Of a DNA stretch of 64,000 bases, positions 10,605 to 20,600 are shown in pieces (the stretch's first letter is position 1; each line of letters starts with the position of its first letter). Source of the stretch: Amaurobius ferox (lineage: Eukaryota > Arthropoda > Arachnida > Araneae > Amaurobiidae); contig OX578152.1 in the NCBI GenBank assembly GCA_951213105.1, forward strand, positions 97,873,068 to 97,937,067, in the 5' to 3' direction. The position numbers and the translations under genes were made by a program. The notes under the pieces were generated by a model, which searched no databases, was not told where the DNA came from, and saw only the letters and a list, made by a program, of their open reading frames with translations.

Positions 10605-11360
10605 CATCTTTAGATTGTTACTTAAGTAAAGAGTCAACAAGATGGGCAAATGGTCTGAGCTGAGATCGTTGAGAGTGTGTATGGTGTATGGAAAGGCAAT
10701 ATTGTTTGCTAGAGCAAAGTCAATGATAGAGTGTGAGCTAGTGTTTGGTCTTGTGCTGGTTGTGGGGTGCATGTGACGGGTGCTGTTGTTTCGAATAAAT
10801 GCGTTGAGATCTCCACCATATTTGTTCCTTCCGGAGCAACCCCAATTCTGATGGTGGGCATTAAAATCCCCCATCAGAACTGTACCGTCCTGAAGGCCAA
10901 ATAGTGCAGAGAGGTCGTCCGTCATGTTATGGTTTAAATTTAATTTAGCGTAGATGGACCCAATTATAATAAAATGTGAGTTCGGGATTTTGAATTTGAT
11001 GATGGTGTGTTCTAATATGTTCGTGTGGATTGGATTAAGCAGCTTGTGTTCGAGGTGGCTCTTAATAAAGATGGCGGTGCCGCCTTGCTGAATGGTTGTG
11101 TTCGTGCGTGCTGTGTGATGAAGTGTATAATTTGGAATCCGAATGCGATTTGTGGGTCCGTTAATTTTGGTTTCCTGAATAAGAAGAATATGCGGTTTGT
11201 GTTCCTCAACGAAGTCTCGAAGCTCGTGAATTTTGTTAGTCAAGCCGTTGGCATTCCAGGAGAGTATATTGAGAGTATTTGGGGGGGGGGCATTAAGGGT
11301 TTGAGGGGTCCTGATTAAAGTGTTGATCAATGATAACCAATATTTGGAGACCCTTATCAA
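10605..11360 (-). pseudogene. Old Jockey retroposon: ORF2 endonuclease domain
   Basis: Minus-strand frame with the APE endonuclease motif series LSWNANGL, LLIQETKI, GGTAIFIK, VLMGDFNAHHQNWG and LSSDHLPILL. Asp/Asn/His catalytic positions look retained. It is cut at about 10605 by the insertion of Jockey copy 1; the matching reverse transcriptase lies on the other side (5335-6880). The last residues before the junction read LSNNLKMGF and then run into the inserted element. Compared with copy 1, about 200 residues between endonuclease and RT are missing. Confidence 0.85.
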
Positions 11361-12498
11361 CGATGGGTGAATTTTCCTGCAGAATTTTGCCTATTTCCTT
11401 TAGGAGGGATATGATTTTTTGTAAGTTAAAGTTTTTGAATATTTTAGAGATTTCATTAAAGATACTAAGTATTTCGTTAATACCTGTTTGTTTTTGGGTG
11501 TTTGATGTATTTGCACTGTTTGCGGTATTTGTTTGAGTGCTGTGACTAGGTTGATTATTTTTCTCATTACTATTTGAGGTGCTTTTTACAGTTTGAGTAA
11601 CGGGGGGAGGGCAGGGTTACTGTTGATCTTGGGCATTTCAGTACGAGTGGGTCTAGGGGGAGCGTTTTTTGTCAAAGGGTTATTATTTTCATAAGAAGTC
11701 GGAGCAGAATTAGCTGTGGCTGAAACTGGAGTTTGATTGCTGCAAGAGGGGAGAGGTGGCCAGGAATTATTTGTCTCTGTTAGAGGAGGAGGGAGCAATG
11801 TTTTTGCAGACGAGATACTTTTGGGGGCATTTTCGGCTTCTGCTAGTAGGGAAGCTTTAACTGAAGGAAAATTTCTGCATGAACCAGTCCATGCGTTGAC
11901 AGGGGGGGGGGCAGATTCTGGGCGAGGGGGGCAGTCTTTGACGTGGATTTTGCTTATTGCGAGGTGGAGAGTTAGCTCGGGATCCCGGATATGAGGAATA
12001 AGGTGTTCTGTTGTTTTCGGGATAGTAATTTTCATCTGTGGGTCTTCTTCTGCTTGCTGGATTGGCGGGGCAGGCTCGAAAATTCGCGGGATGAGGGCCA
12101 TTACAATTTGCACAGGTGGCAGGGGTGGTATATGGTTTTGTGCAGAGGTGAGTGGGATGTGAACCTGCACACTTTAAACATTTGTGATCATGCCGGCAAT
12201 TGTTTGAAGAATGTTGCTACCCCTGACATCGGTAGCACTGTTGAAAACCCTTGGATATGAATGGGACGATCTCTGTATAAATATAATTTATGTGTTTTAT
12301 TTTATAAATTTGGTCTAAATCAGTTGTCGGTGGGAGGTGCATCAGGAAGTTGGGTAGGGGGAGCTTGTTTCGAAGACTTTTCATATTGTGAATTTTTATT
12401 GGTTGGATCCCAATCCCTTCAAAGTACTCTTTGATCTCTTGCGTGGGGTAAGAAGGAGGAAGGCCTTTAATTACAACTTTTTTTGGTCTGTCTACTTT
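11361..12498 (-). pseudogene. Old Jockey retroposon: ORF1, C-terminal two thirds
   Basis: Reading on the minus strand from 12498: FKVDRPKKVVIKGLPPSY, then a region matching the ORF1 of copy 2 (LPLPNFL, IYKIKHINY), then GFQQCYRCQG, the first CCHC knuckle. After a frameshift near 12215 further CCHC-like text follows. 12170-11586 encodes a proline-rich low-complexity tail. This is the RNA-binding Gag-like protein of the old element and is now broken by frameshifts. Poly-G/C runs inside it (11904-11911, 11282-11291) may have caused some of them. Its 5' continuation is at 13332-13532, separated by an inserted Jockey tail. Confidence 0.75.
12488..12498. repeat. Target-site duplication, left copy
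   Basis: CTGTCTACTTT at 12488-12498 is repeated exactly at 13332-13342 and flanks the inserted Jockey tail. The 11-bp length fits target-primed insertion. On the minus strand both copies encode the same KVDR segment of the old Jockey ORF1, which confirms that one is a copy of the other. Confidence 0.9.
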
Positions 12499-13331
12499 AA
12501 ACAACCATGCCCTAAAAGCGGAAAAATCTACTAAATACCTAGGTGTAACGATAGATTCCCATCTAACCTGGAAACAGCACGTAACGAACTTAATTAAAAA
12601 AGCGTATATGACCACAGGAGCCTTATACCCAATGATAGGAAACGGAAATCTAAGTTATCAAAATAAACTCCCAATTTATAAATCGGTCATCCGCCCGGGA
12701 ATGCTGTATGCAGCACCCGTATGGGGATATGCCTGTAAAACTACAATAGACCTCCTAGAGACAAAACAAAACGAAATCCTACGGATTATCAGGGAAGCTC
12801 CCAGGTACTTAAGAAACTCGGTAATTAGGAATGACTTCAAAATAAAAACTGTTAGAGCCCAAATTAAAAAGCTAGCGCTTAAATTTTACAGAAATTTGCC
12901 ATCCGTTCCAAACGAACTGTTATTCAATCTGCATGACTATGATCATCGCAAGGTCAAATCTCGTAAGAGACCCCGCGCTGTTCTAAACATCGATAATCGG
13001 AATTAAAAAATCCCACCTCAAACATCTGATTTTTAAATAAAACTCGCGACTATTATTTTATAAAAAAAAAAAATTCTAAACTCTGAACTGCCAAAACGCT
13101 AGGTAACCCTTAAATCTGCATCAACCCCCCAAACTGCTTAAACTCTAAATGTGTAACAAACTGCCACACTAGGAGTTAGGACAAATAATAAAAAGTAGTA
13201 AATAAAAACCTCGAACCTCCAATTAGGGTCACTGAATTAATGTCACAGTTTGACGATAAGAACCACATATTGAAACTGGAGATTAAAGGCGCTTCGCGCC
13301 TGGTGCTCTGTCTTGTACGACAATACGTTAT
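12499..13331 (+). mobile_element. Jockey retroposon, 5'-truncated 3' fragment
   Basis: Plus-strand copy of the last ~830 bp of the same family as Jockey copy 1. It begins at the position equal to 9781 of copy 1 (NNHALKAEKSTKYLGV) and carries the final ~165 ORF2 residues without a stop to the normal TAA at 13004-13006. The 3' UTR and terminal hairpin (13287-13301) follow. It lies between exact 11-bp target-site duplications inside ORF1 of the minus-strand Jockey. It is nearly identical to copy 1 over the shared part, so it inserted recently relative to the old element. Confidence 0.92.
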
Positions 13332-13532
13332 CTGTCTACTTTTAAATCTATTGAGTGGAATTTGTAGTTATTATTTAATAGGAATTTTTGAACTGCACGG
13401 TAGTGATCGCTGGTCCTGGTGAATACCCGAAGAATTTCCCCGGTAAATTTTGCCCTAATTTGGTTTTCTGTGATTAGACTAAGTTCATGCATTAAGTGTT
13501 TGGGTTTCTCCATTATTTCAATGTAAAAGGGG
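13332..13532 (-). pseudogene. Old Jockey retroposon: ORF1 N-terminal part
   Basis: Minus-strand frame MEKPKHLMHELSLI...SIDLKVDR, equal to the part of the copy 2 ORF1 that contains the FRDNYQALLKKLNEITG-like helix and the HSLNLKTERPKK segment. It ends at the right target-site duplication of the inserted Jockey tail and continues in the same protein at 12498. Upstream it stops at about 13532, where the 5' UTR of the opposite-strand Jockey copy 2 begins. Confidence 0.75.
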
Positions 13533-13785
13533 TCAGGATAGCGCTCTCTGGTAATACATTCGGAGCTCAGACTTCGAAGTGTGAGGTTGTGATTTTGCGA
13601 AGCTGCTGCTTTTATCTTGTAGTGACTTTTCTTGCTTACGCTTGGGCGTGTTATATCAATTACGATAGAGCACGTCGGGCTAAGTAATCTTCAACTTTAT
13701 GGTGTGCGACTTTTCGCCATTTTGTGCTTTACCACGTGTGTTTTTACCACGTGCTTTTCGTGCCTTGGATTGACTCTGCTGGACT
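13533..13785 (+). promoter_or_regulatory. Probable 5' UTR and internal promoter of Jockey copy 2
   Basis: About 250 bp between the end of the old Jockey and the ATG of copy 2 ORF1. Jockey elements carry their promoter inside the 5' UTR, so a copy that retains this segment could have been transcription-competent. The exact start of the element is not visible because no other copy with a 5' end is in the window. Confidence 0.45.
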
Positions 13786-14354
13786 ATGGAGCTGGACAGA
13801 GAAGTTTTGGAAGTGACGAGGGATGTTGCAAAGGAACTGGATGGAGATGATGCTAGGCCTCTCAGGGATGCCATGAATTCTTATTGTGACTCCCTGCCGG
13901 ACGATGGACTTTCTCGCACGTGGACCCAGGAAGTGATGGAAACAGTGAACTTCTGTGGATTACTGATCTACACGCTGACTCTGCATATCGGGGATATGCT
14001 GAAGAATGGACTCATCGACCAGGACAAGGACCAAGTCTCCCGGATTTTGGGTATGTTCAATTTTGTGAATTCTTTTATGTTAGGCTGTGACATGACTAAA
14101 TTTAAGAGTAGTGACATGTACTTAATCTTTAAATCATTTGAGGATAATAACTTGAGATTAGACAACACTGAAATTAAATCTAAACTGCTAGAGTTAGGAC
14201 TAATTAATGAGATCAAACTTGTTGATAAAACTGAAACGGTTGAAAATCCAAGTAAAAGGGCTAGGACAGAGGAGTTTCCCACTAAGGGAACTCCTACTAA
14301 AATCCAGACTGCAGAATCAAACTTAAAACCTAGTGACCATGATAACATGGACTG
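13786..14354 (+). pseudogene. Jockey copy 2 ORF1, N-terminal segment
   Basis: Begins MELDREVLEV and gives 188 residues of a mostly helical, acidic protein ending near SKRARTEEFPTKGT and SDHDNMD. The frame is then cut by an LTR-type insertion at 14355. Removing 14355-17794 together with one copy of the 5-bp duplication restores the same reading frame into the segment starting at 17795, so both belong to one ORF1. The N-terminal domain has no motif I recognise. ORF1 of Jockey elements forms RNA-protein particles. Confidence 0.8.
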
Positions 14355-14678
14355 TGTGAGGCCAGAATATGTCCTCACATGAGGCATGTTTATTGCAGTA
14401 TTTATGGTGGCCAGAACACCGAACAAAGCGTGCAGACTGGCTGGCACCGAAGTTTACAACAACGTGAACTTTTAGGTCAAATACAATAAATTTGAGTCTC
14501 CCATGCCAAAGGGGGCTGAAAGAGCCCTTGGTTAATGTCAAGTGATGCCATTGGGTTCAGAAGAACCAATGAACAGCAAGGAGAAGAAGGGTGGAGCTAC
14601 CTCCCCCCCCCCAGCCGAAGGAACCAAGACACTTCGATACAAGATGTGGTAGAGAACAGACTCGGATTCAGAATAAAA
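14355..14678 (+). repeat. Left LTR, truncated
   Basis: Starts TGTGAGGCC and contains the short hairpin TGTGAGG...CCTCACA. It matches 16890-17212 closely, including the unusual poly-C run, then stops matching at 14679. The remaining ~580 bp of the LTR are missing here. Confidence 0.75.
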
Positions 14679-16889
14679 ACATTATACTTATCGATGAGAT
14701 ACTGTAGCATTTGAAGTGTGTGTAAACAAACGGCACACACACAGTCTACGTAAATATATATATATACTCTGTTATTAATGTCACATAATTGGTGTTTAGG
14801 TATTTGTAAATATTAAATTGTGTGAAAAATATAATCTGAATAAGGTGTTGAGAAATTTTATGAAAGAAATAAAATAAATTAGGATGAAATAAATGTCACA
14901 TATGTAAATACATAAATGATAATATGTATTACGGCGATAAAGGGGTTAGCCGCAGTTAATAAAATGTCAAAATAAATAATTAGATAATAATGTGTGAGAT
15001 AGAATGATAAACAATCGCGCATATAGATGGTTATAAATGTCAGGTATTCAAAGTCATAAGGATTAAAATAAATTGAAATACATAAATATGATAAATTTTA
15101 TAGAGTAAAAAAAAAAAAATTTATACGGTGAGTAAATAAATCCGCGTTCAAAAAGGATATATAAATAATAAATGAAAAGGATTTCAATTGTTAAAAATAT
15201 AATATCAAAATTTGCAATTAGGTAAATAAAGGGTTTTTTAGACAACAAAATAAAGTCTTAAGTGTGTTTAAAAAGATGAAATAATTTTATATAAAATATA
15301 AAAATTATGAAAGTATTAAGCAAGGAGTTAAAATAAATAACATTTAAACAAACTATATCAAAAACTTTAAAAGTTTAAAATTAAATTTAAAAATTAAAAA
15401 AAATTTAAATTTCAAAAAAAAAAAAACTTTTCAATTTGTTTTTTAACTTCAGGGTCTTATGAAACGCACGGATAAAACAAAATCAAATAAGAGAGAATCT
15501 CAACATCAAATGGAAAGGTAAAATTTAAATAATAAATAATACAATAAAATAATGTTAAATTTTACATGAAGTCAGTATGAAAAGGGTATACATGCTATAA
15601 TAAAAGGTACCAATAAGATGATTTTGATGTTAATACAAGCCACCTCAAAGGAACCTAATGAATAATATTTAAATAAGGGACTTTTTAAGCTGTGTTGAGT
15701 TTAAAAAAAAAAAGAGAGAGAGAGCTTTACAGTGCTGAAATAATGTACGATCCCATCTGCAACATGCAAGTATACATGGTTCATTAGCAGATAGGAATAA
15801 ATAATATAATTAAATTGATGAACAGGTTTATATTTAAAAAGAATAAGTCGACGTTTATAGAACACGTCGAGTGGTGAATGAAAATATGTACAATACTTTG
15901 TTACAAGCGCCTGTAAAAAGCTGTTTCTGTTAGCCCGCTTGAAGTCGCGCACCACGTTGTCCATTTCAACGTCTTCAAACTGCATTGCTTTGTCATAGCA
16001 AGAGGAGTTGAGTTGGGGCGTTACTGCTAATCACCGTTCAAAAAACGATTAAAATAGATAGGAATCATTGTCGAGGCAGGCATTGCATTTTGCAGACCGG
16101 TCAGTTTTCCACGTTGTTCGCAAGGAGTAGTTGAAAGCAGTTTCCGGTATCGCACTCTCGATGGAGAAGGGAGTCTTTTAAGAAGGGGTTCTTCTAATGG
16201 CCTTTTCAAAGTAATCAATCAATACCTGTCACAAATCAGGGGTTGTTGTTGTCTGTTGACATTCTGGGACAAGATGGCCTATTAAAGGGAAATGTCTAAA
16301 TGTGTCATTCCCAGTGGAAAAGTTAAAGTTACTGACTTATGTGAAAACTATATTTTAATGGCTAATGTAAAAAAAAAAATATATATATGTGATTGTATTA
16401 ATAAGTATGTACCAGTATCAAGGTTCAGCAAAAATGTTATATATGTGATAAAGTTATCAATTTTAGAAAAATATTTGATGAAGTATGTAAAGAATTGTGT
16501 TCAAAAAAATAATAATGTGTGATTTGTAAAAAAAAAAAGTGTTTAATGATGTTAATAATATAAGAGAAGATAGTAGTGTGTGACATTTCAAAGTGAATGT
16601 GCATATGTTTAAAAGTCTTTTTAAATACTCAAAATTTAATTTAGCTTCAATTGAAAGCTGGACCTGGTAAAGTTCATGAGTACGTAACTTATGTTTATTT
16701 TGTGTATATTATGTGTGCAAAAAAAACTTTTCTGTTACAGCAAGACTGTTGAACTTTTCTGGACGGACGTTGTCCAAAAGAAAGTGAAAAATGCCAATTA
16801 CAGAGTTGCAAGTGCATCGAACTTTTGTTTCGAACTCTGATGGTTTAAAAATTTTTTTTTGTTCTTTTTTTTCTGTTTGTGGGGAGATA

Positions 16890-17794
16890 TGTGAGGCCAG
16901 AATATGTCCTCACATGAGGCATGTTTATTGCAGTATTTATGGTGGCCAGAACACCGAACAAAGCCTGCAGACTGGCTGGCACCAAAGTTTACAACAACGT
17001 GAACTTTTAGGTCAAATACAATAAATTTGAGTGTCCCATGCCAAAGGGGGCTGAAAGAGCCCTTGGTTAATGTCAAGTGATGCCATTGGGTTCAGAAGAA
17101 CCAATGAACAGCAAGGAGAAGAAGGGTGGAGCTACCTCCCCCCCCCCCCCAGCCGAAGGAACCAAGACACTTCGATACAAGATGTGGTAGAGAACAGACT
17201 CGGATTCAGAATGTGGTGGTAGAAGTAAGTTTCCTACGAAGTGTTGGTGAAAAGAGTTTGACAAAGGAGCGAAGCGACCATGACCTAGCAGTTGCAGATA
17301 TAAGTATCAGTCGAAGTGAAAAGTACGAGTAAGAGCCACACACCATAGAGTTATGGCAGTACGGTCAGCACTAAGACCGATGCAAGCGAGATGATGAGCC
17401 CAAGTCTAAACTGTAAGGTATGTGCTCATTTCCCCGGTCCTAGAAATATTCGAAATCTAACTAACTGGTCACATATCCCCCATAATTAGAGAATTAAATG
17501 ACAGTTGATAATTATGATAAATTGTTGTTAGTGATAAATTGATGTTGTTAATAAAGGATATTGTTTAAGTTTTAAATAGTCTAATCCTTTTAATATTAAT
17601 TAATAATTCTTTTCAGGACTTACACAAAAGGTAAAAATAATTGGAGGGTTATTGCGGCACAACAACGAGCAATGACGTTTAAATGTTAATTCCACTATAT
17701 ATGAATTTACGGCAATGTTATAATAAACAATTAATATTAATAAATTATATTAATATAACCTAAATCTTACATTATTTAAAAACCACGTCCCACA
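16890..17794 (+). repeat. Right LTR, full length
   Basis: 905 bp from TGTGAGG to CCCACA. The second half contains a good splice donor (AAG|GTATGT near 17419) and a good acceptor (TTCTTTTCAG near 17617). If the element was transcribed from this LTR, the leader may have been spliced. A TATA-like box is not obvious. Confidence 0.7.
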
Positions 17795-18658
17795 GACTGT
17801 AATGATGTAATGGTTAAGGAAGTAAATGACAAAAGTGTAAATGCAAATTCTAATGAAGTAAATAAGCCTAAGACTTATGCTGAAATTGTCGCTCAACCTG
17901 TAGTGTTAAAAAGTGCACCAAAACCAAAAACGGTTGTAAATAGTGGTAGTGATAAAAGTATGGAAGTAGAGAAAAAAGACCCAAAAGCGGAATGCTTTTT
18001 CATTAAGTTCAGAGATAACTACCAGGCTCTCCTAAAAAAGTTAAATGAGATAACAGGCAACAAAGTATCTGGCAAACTCTCAGGAGATATGCTTAAATTG
18101 ATACCCAATGACGCTGACTCCTATAGGGTTGTTCAGCGCCATTTGACTAGTGAGAAAATCCCCTTTCACAGCTTAAACTTGAAAACAGAAAGGCCCAAAA
18201 AAGTAGTATTGAAAGGGCTACCAGCAAACTATAACATTGAGGAGATAAAACTTACTCTAACATCCATGGGATTAGATGTAGTCCGGGTTTCTCAACTGAG
18301 AAACACTAAAACGAGATTCCCCCTACCGATCTTCTTACTCAGCCTTAGGCCCACGGAAGACTGGCAGAGGATTTACAGACTCACAAGGTTAGGATACTTG
18401 GCTGTGAAGGTAGAGGCCTTCAGAGCACGGGGCTTCAAAATTTGCTACCGGTGCCAGCAGTTCAACCACTCCTCTGAGAACTGCAGTATGCCACCAAAGT
18501 GTCTGAAGTGTGCTGAAGAACACTTCACATGGGACTGTCAGAGACCGAGGACAGAGAAGGCAACGTGTGCAAATTGTAATGGAGACCACCCGGCGAACTA
18601 CAGGCAATGCCCGAAGAACCTCTGGAACCCCCTTGGAGACAAAAGGCCCTCGGACTAA
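17795..18658 (+). pseudogene. Jockey copy 2 ORF1, middle part with CCHC knuckles
   Basis: Continues the frame of 13786-14354 after the inserted LTR element. It contains KTYAEIVAQPVV, an RRM-like or PRE-type region (CFFIKF ... HSLNLKTERPKKVVLKGLP), and three CCHC-type knuckles (CYRCQQFNHSSENC, CLKCAEEHFTWDC, CANCNGDHPANYRQC). It ends with a stop at 18656-18658. The normal continuation is in the -1 frame from about 18620, exactly as in copy 1. The first ATG after the insertion (17810) is internal and not the true start. Confidence 0.8.
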
Positions 18659-19269
18659 ACCCCCAGGCACCCCCTCAGGGCTCCTCGCACATAGTGCCAC
18701 AGTTAAATAGACACCAACCTTCAGCACCTACCAGATCGGTGCAAGAGTAGGCCCCCAAACCTTCGACCTCCAGAGAATTGACCCTGGAGGAAGTAAGAGC
18801 AGCTACTGCTGCTATTAAAAGGAGAACAGAGGCAGAAAAAGCCAGACAGGCAAAGGGGGCAAAGGATAGACTGGATAAGAAAGTTGAGGAATCGAAAGAA
18901 ACTAAACGAGTCAGGGAGGAGGAAGAGCTCGCGCAAACCCAGTCGTTAGTTAAAACGGGTGGAAAAAAACAAAAGACTATCGAGTTCCAAAAGGACACTC
19001 ACAAAAGAGTGCAAACCGTGGTTGAGGCTGAGGAAATGGAAGCTGAGACTGAACCGACTGATAAATCTGATGCTGAAAAGATGGAGGATATCCTCAACCT
19101 CATCAGAGGATTTATCAGCATGTTCAACCTAGACGACATAAAACATCTGTTGATGCAGTTCGCAGAGTTAGTACAAAAAAAGAGCGATCCAATGGTAAAG
19201 GTCTTTGAGGCCCTTAAAATAATCGCGGACTTTAAAAGTAACAGTGAGAATCAAACCCGTCATGGCTAG
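18620..19269 (+). pseudogene. Jockey copy 2 ORF1, C-terminal part
   Basis: In the -1 frame relative to the knuckle segment. It carries the APPQGSSH sequence, then an in-frame TAG at 18748-18750 where copy 1 has CAG, then the charged coiled-coil stretch (EAEKARQAKGAKDRLDKK) and the conserved LIRGFISMFNLDDIKHLL end. It terminates at 19267-19269, overlapping the ORF2 ATG by the same ATGGCTAG as in copy 1. Confidence 0.75.
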
Positions 19270-20510
19270 GTCCCAAAAGGAATCAATAAAAATAATATTT
19301 TGGAATGCGAACGGCATATCTCCAAGAATAAATGGACTTAGGAACTATGTAAACGAAAATGACGTAGACGCCTTATTAATTCAGGAAACTAGAGTTAGAG
19401 AAAGTAAAAAACTAAACATAGCCAACTACTCTGGTTATCATAATCTTAGCTCAAATACTAATGCTAGAACGCCCCATGGAGGAACAGCAATATACATTAA
19501 AAGAAATATTCCCCACGAGGAACTAAAAAGCATAAATCTTCAAAGTATAGAAAATACTAGTATAAAAATTAAAATTAATAATACTAGCCCGTTTATCCTA
19601 ACCTCAACATATGTCAGAAATATGAGTAGAGTAGACGTAGCTGCGCAACTGGAACTGCTTTTCTCGCGATATCCAAACACGATACTCGCAGGCGACTTCA
19701 ACGCACATCACCGAGCGTGGGGCTGTAGGAGAGCCAATGCACGCGGTACACAGATACATAGACTGCTGAACACCACAAACACTAACATTATTGCACCGTC
19801 GACACCAACCTGCTTCTCAGGCGCCAGCGGCACATTCATAGATTTTGTCCTGACGCGAAACATAGACTGCGCTCACACTATTAGTACCCTGGATGAATTC
19901 GACTCGGATCATCTACCGGTACTGGTGACATTCGACCTGAACACACCTCTTCCAGCCTCTTTGGGACAAGAGAGGGTCAACAGGGAAGTATTCAAAAGAG
20001 CACTCTTCGAGCCGCACTTAGCAGTACCTAACATAATGAGCACGGCGGATATTGACTCTGCCACGCACACACTCACAACAGAAATCAAGAGAGCAATTGC
20101 CTCTGCCACAACACATCGTGAGTCTCCAAAAATGCCCACACTTTCCCACCATGTCAAACAATTAGTCAGGCAAAGGAATAGAATACGTAAGACATGGCAG
20201 GCTAACAGAGATCCCGTCCTTAAAAGGGAGCTTAACAGACTCACGTGCAAAGTCAGGGAAAAAATTGTCGCAGAAAAGCAGCAACAGTATAAAGAACTAA
20301 TCGAATCTCTTAGCCCAGAAGATGTATCGCTCTGGCAATTCGCAAAAAGATTCAGGAAACCTCAAATTAAGCTCCCGCCTCTAATGGATGGCGCAAAAAT
20401 CGCGTACTCAGACGAGGAAAAAGCCGAGGCGCTCGCAAGCCATTATGAAAAACAATTCCAACCAAACCACGATCTAATGTGTCAGGATACCCTAAGAATG
20501 GTTAGACAAA
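19262..20510 (+). pseudogene. Jockey copy 2 ORF2, endonuclease only, 3'-truncated
   Basis: From ATG 19262, the APE endonuclease motifs (FWNANGI, LIQETRV, ILAGDFNAHHRAWG, FDSDHLPVL) are intact and the frame is open. The match to copy 1 ends abruptly at about 20510 (RMVRQ), before the RT domain. The frame then runs 15 codons into unrelated sequence. Jockey copies are normally cut at the 5' end, so loss of the 3' end points to a later deletion or another insertion. Confidence 0.88.
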
Positions 20511-20600
20511 TCCCCTTTAAAATAACCCACTTTAAAATTTGGCTCCCCCTCTAACCCCCTTTAAAATTTGGCCAGACATTTTCCGATCACCCTGTATATA
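20511..20600. mobile_element. Unidentified element edge at Jockey copy 2 break
   Basis: The sequence that replaces the Jockey 3' half contains two CTTTAAAATTTGGC words and ends in GATCACCCTGTATATATA. Read on the minus strand this is TATATACAGGGTGATC. Termini with ACAGGGTG are common in arthropod transposons, so this may be the edge of another element. The family is unknown. Confidence 0.3.

Larger units (their letters stand above)
14355..17794 (+). mobile_element. LTR-type retroelement, internally deleted, nested in Jockey
   Basis: A 3440-bp insertion bounded by TG...CA (TGTGAGG at 14355, CCCACA ending at 17794) and by a 5-bp target-site duplication GACTG (14350-14354 and 17795-17799). A ~320-bp block at its left end (14355-14678) recurs almost identically at 16890-17212. 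This is the arrangement of a left and right LTR. The right LTR would be 905 bp; the left one keeps only its first 324 bp. A purine-rich GTGGGGAGATA lies just before the right LTR, as a polypurine tract would. I find no primer-binding site and no recognisable gag or pol, so the interior (14679-16889, AT-rich) appears decayed or replaced. The superfamily is not assigned. Confidence 0.75.

Noticed and set aside
14679..14720. Primer-binding site after the left LTR
   Set aside because: No stretch resembling a tRNA 3' end complement was found; the left LTR is truncated, so none is expected at this place.
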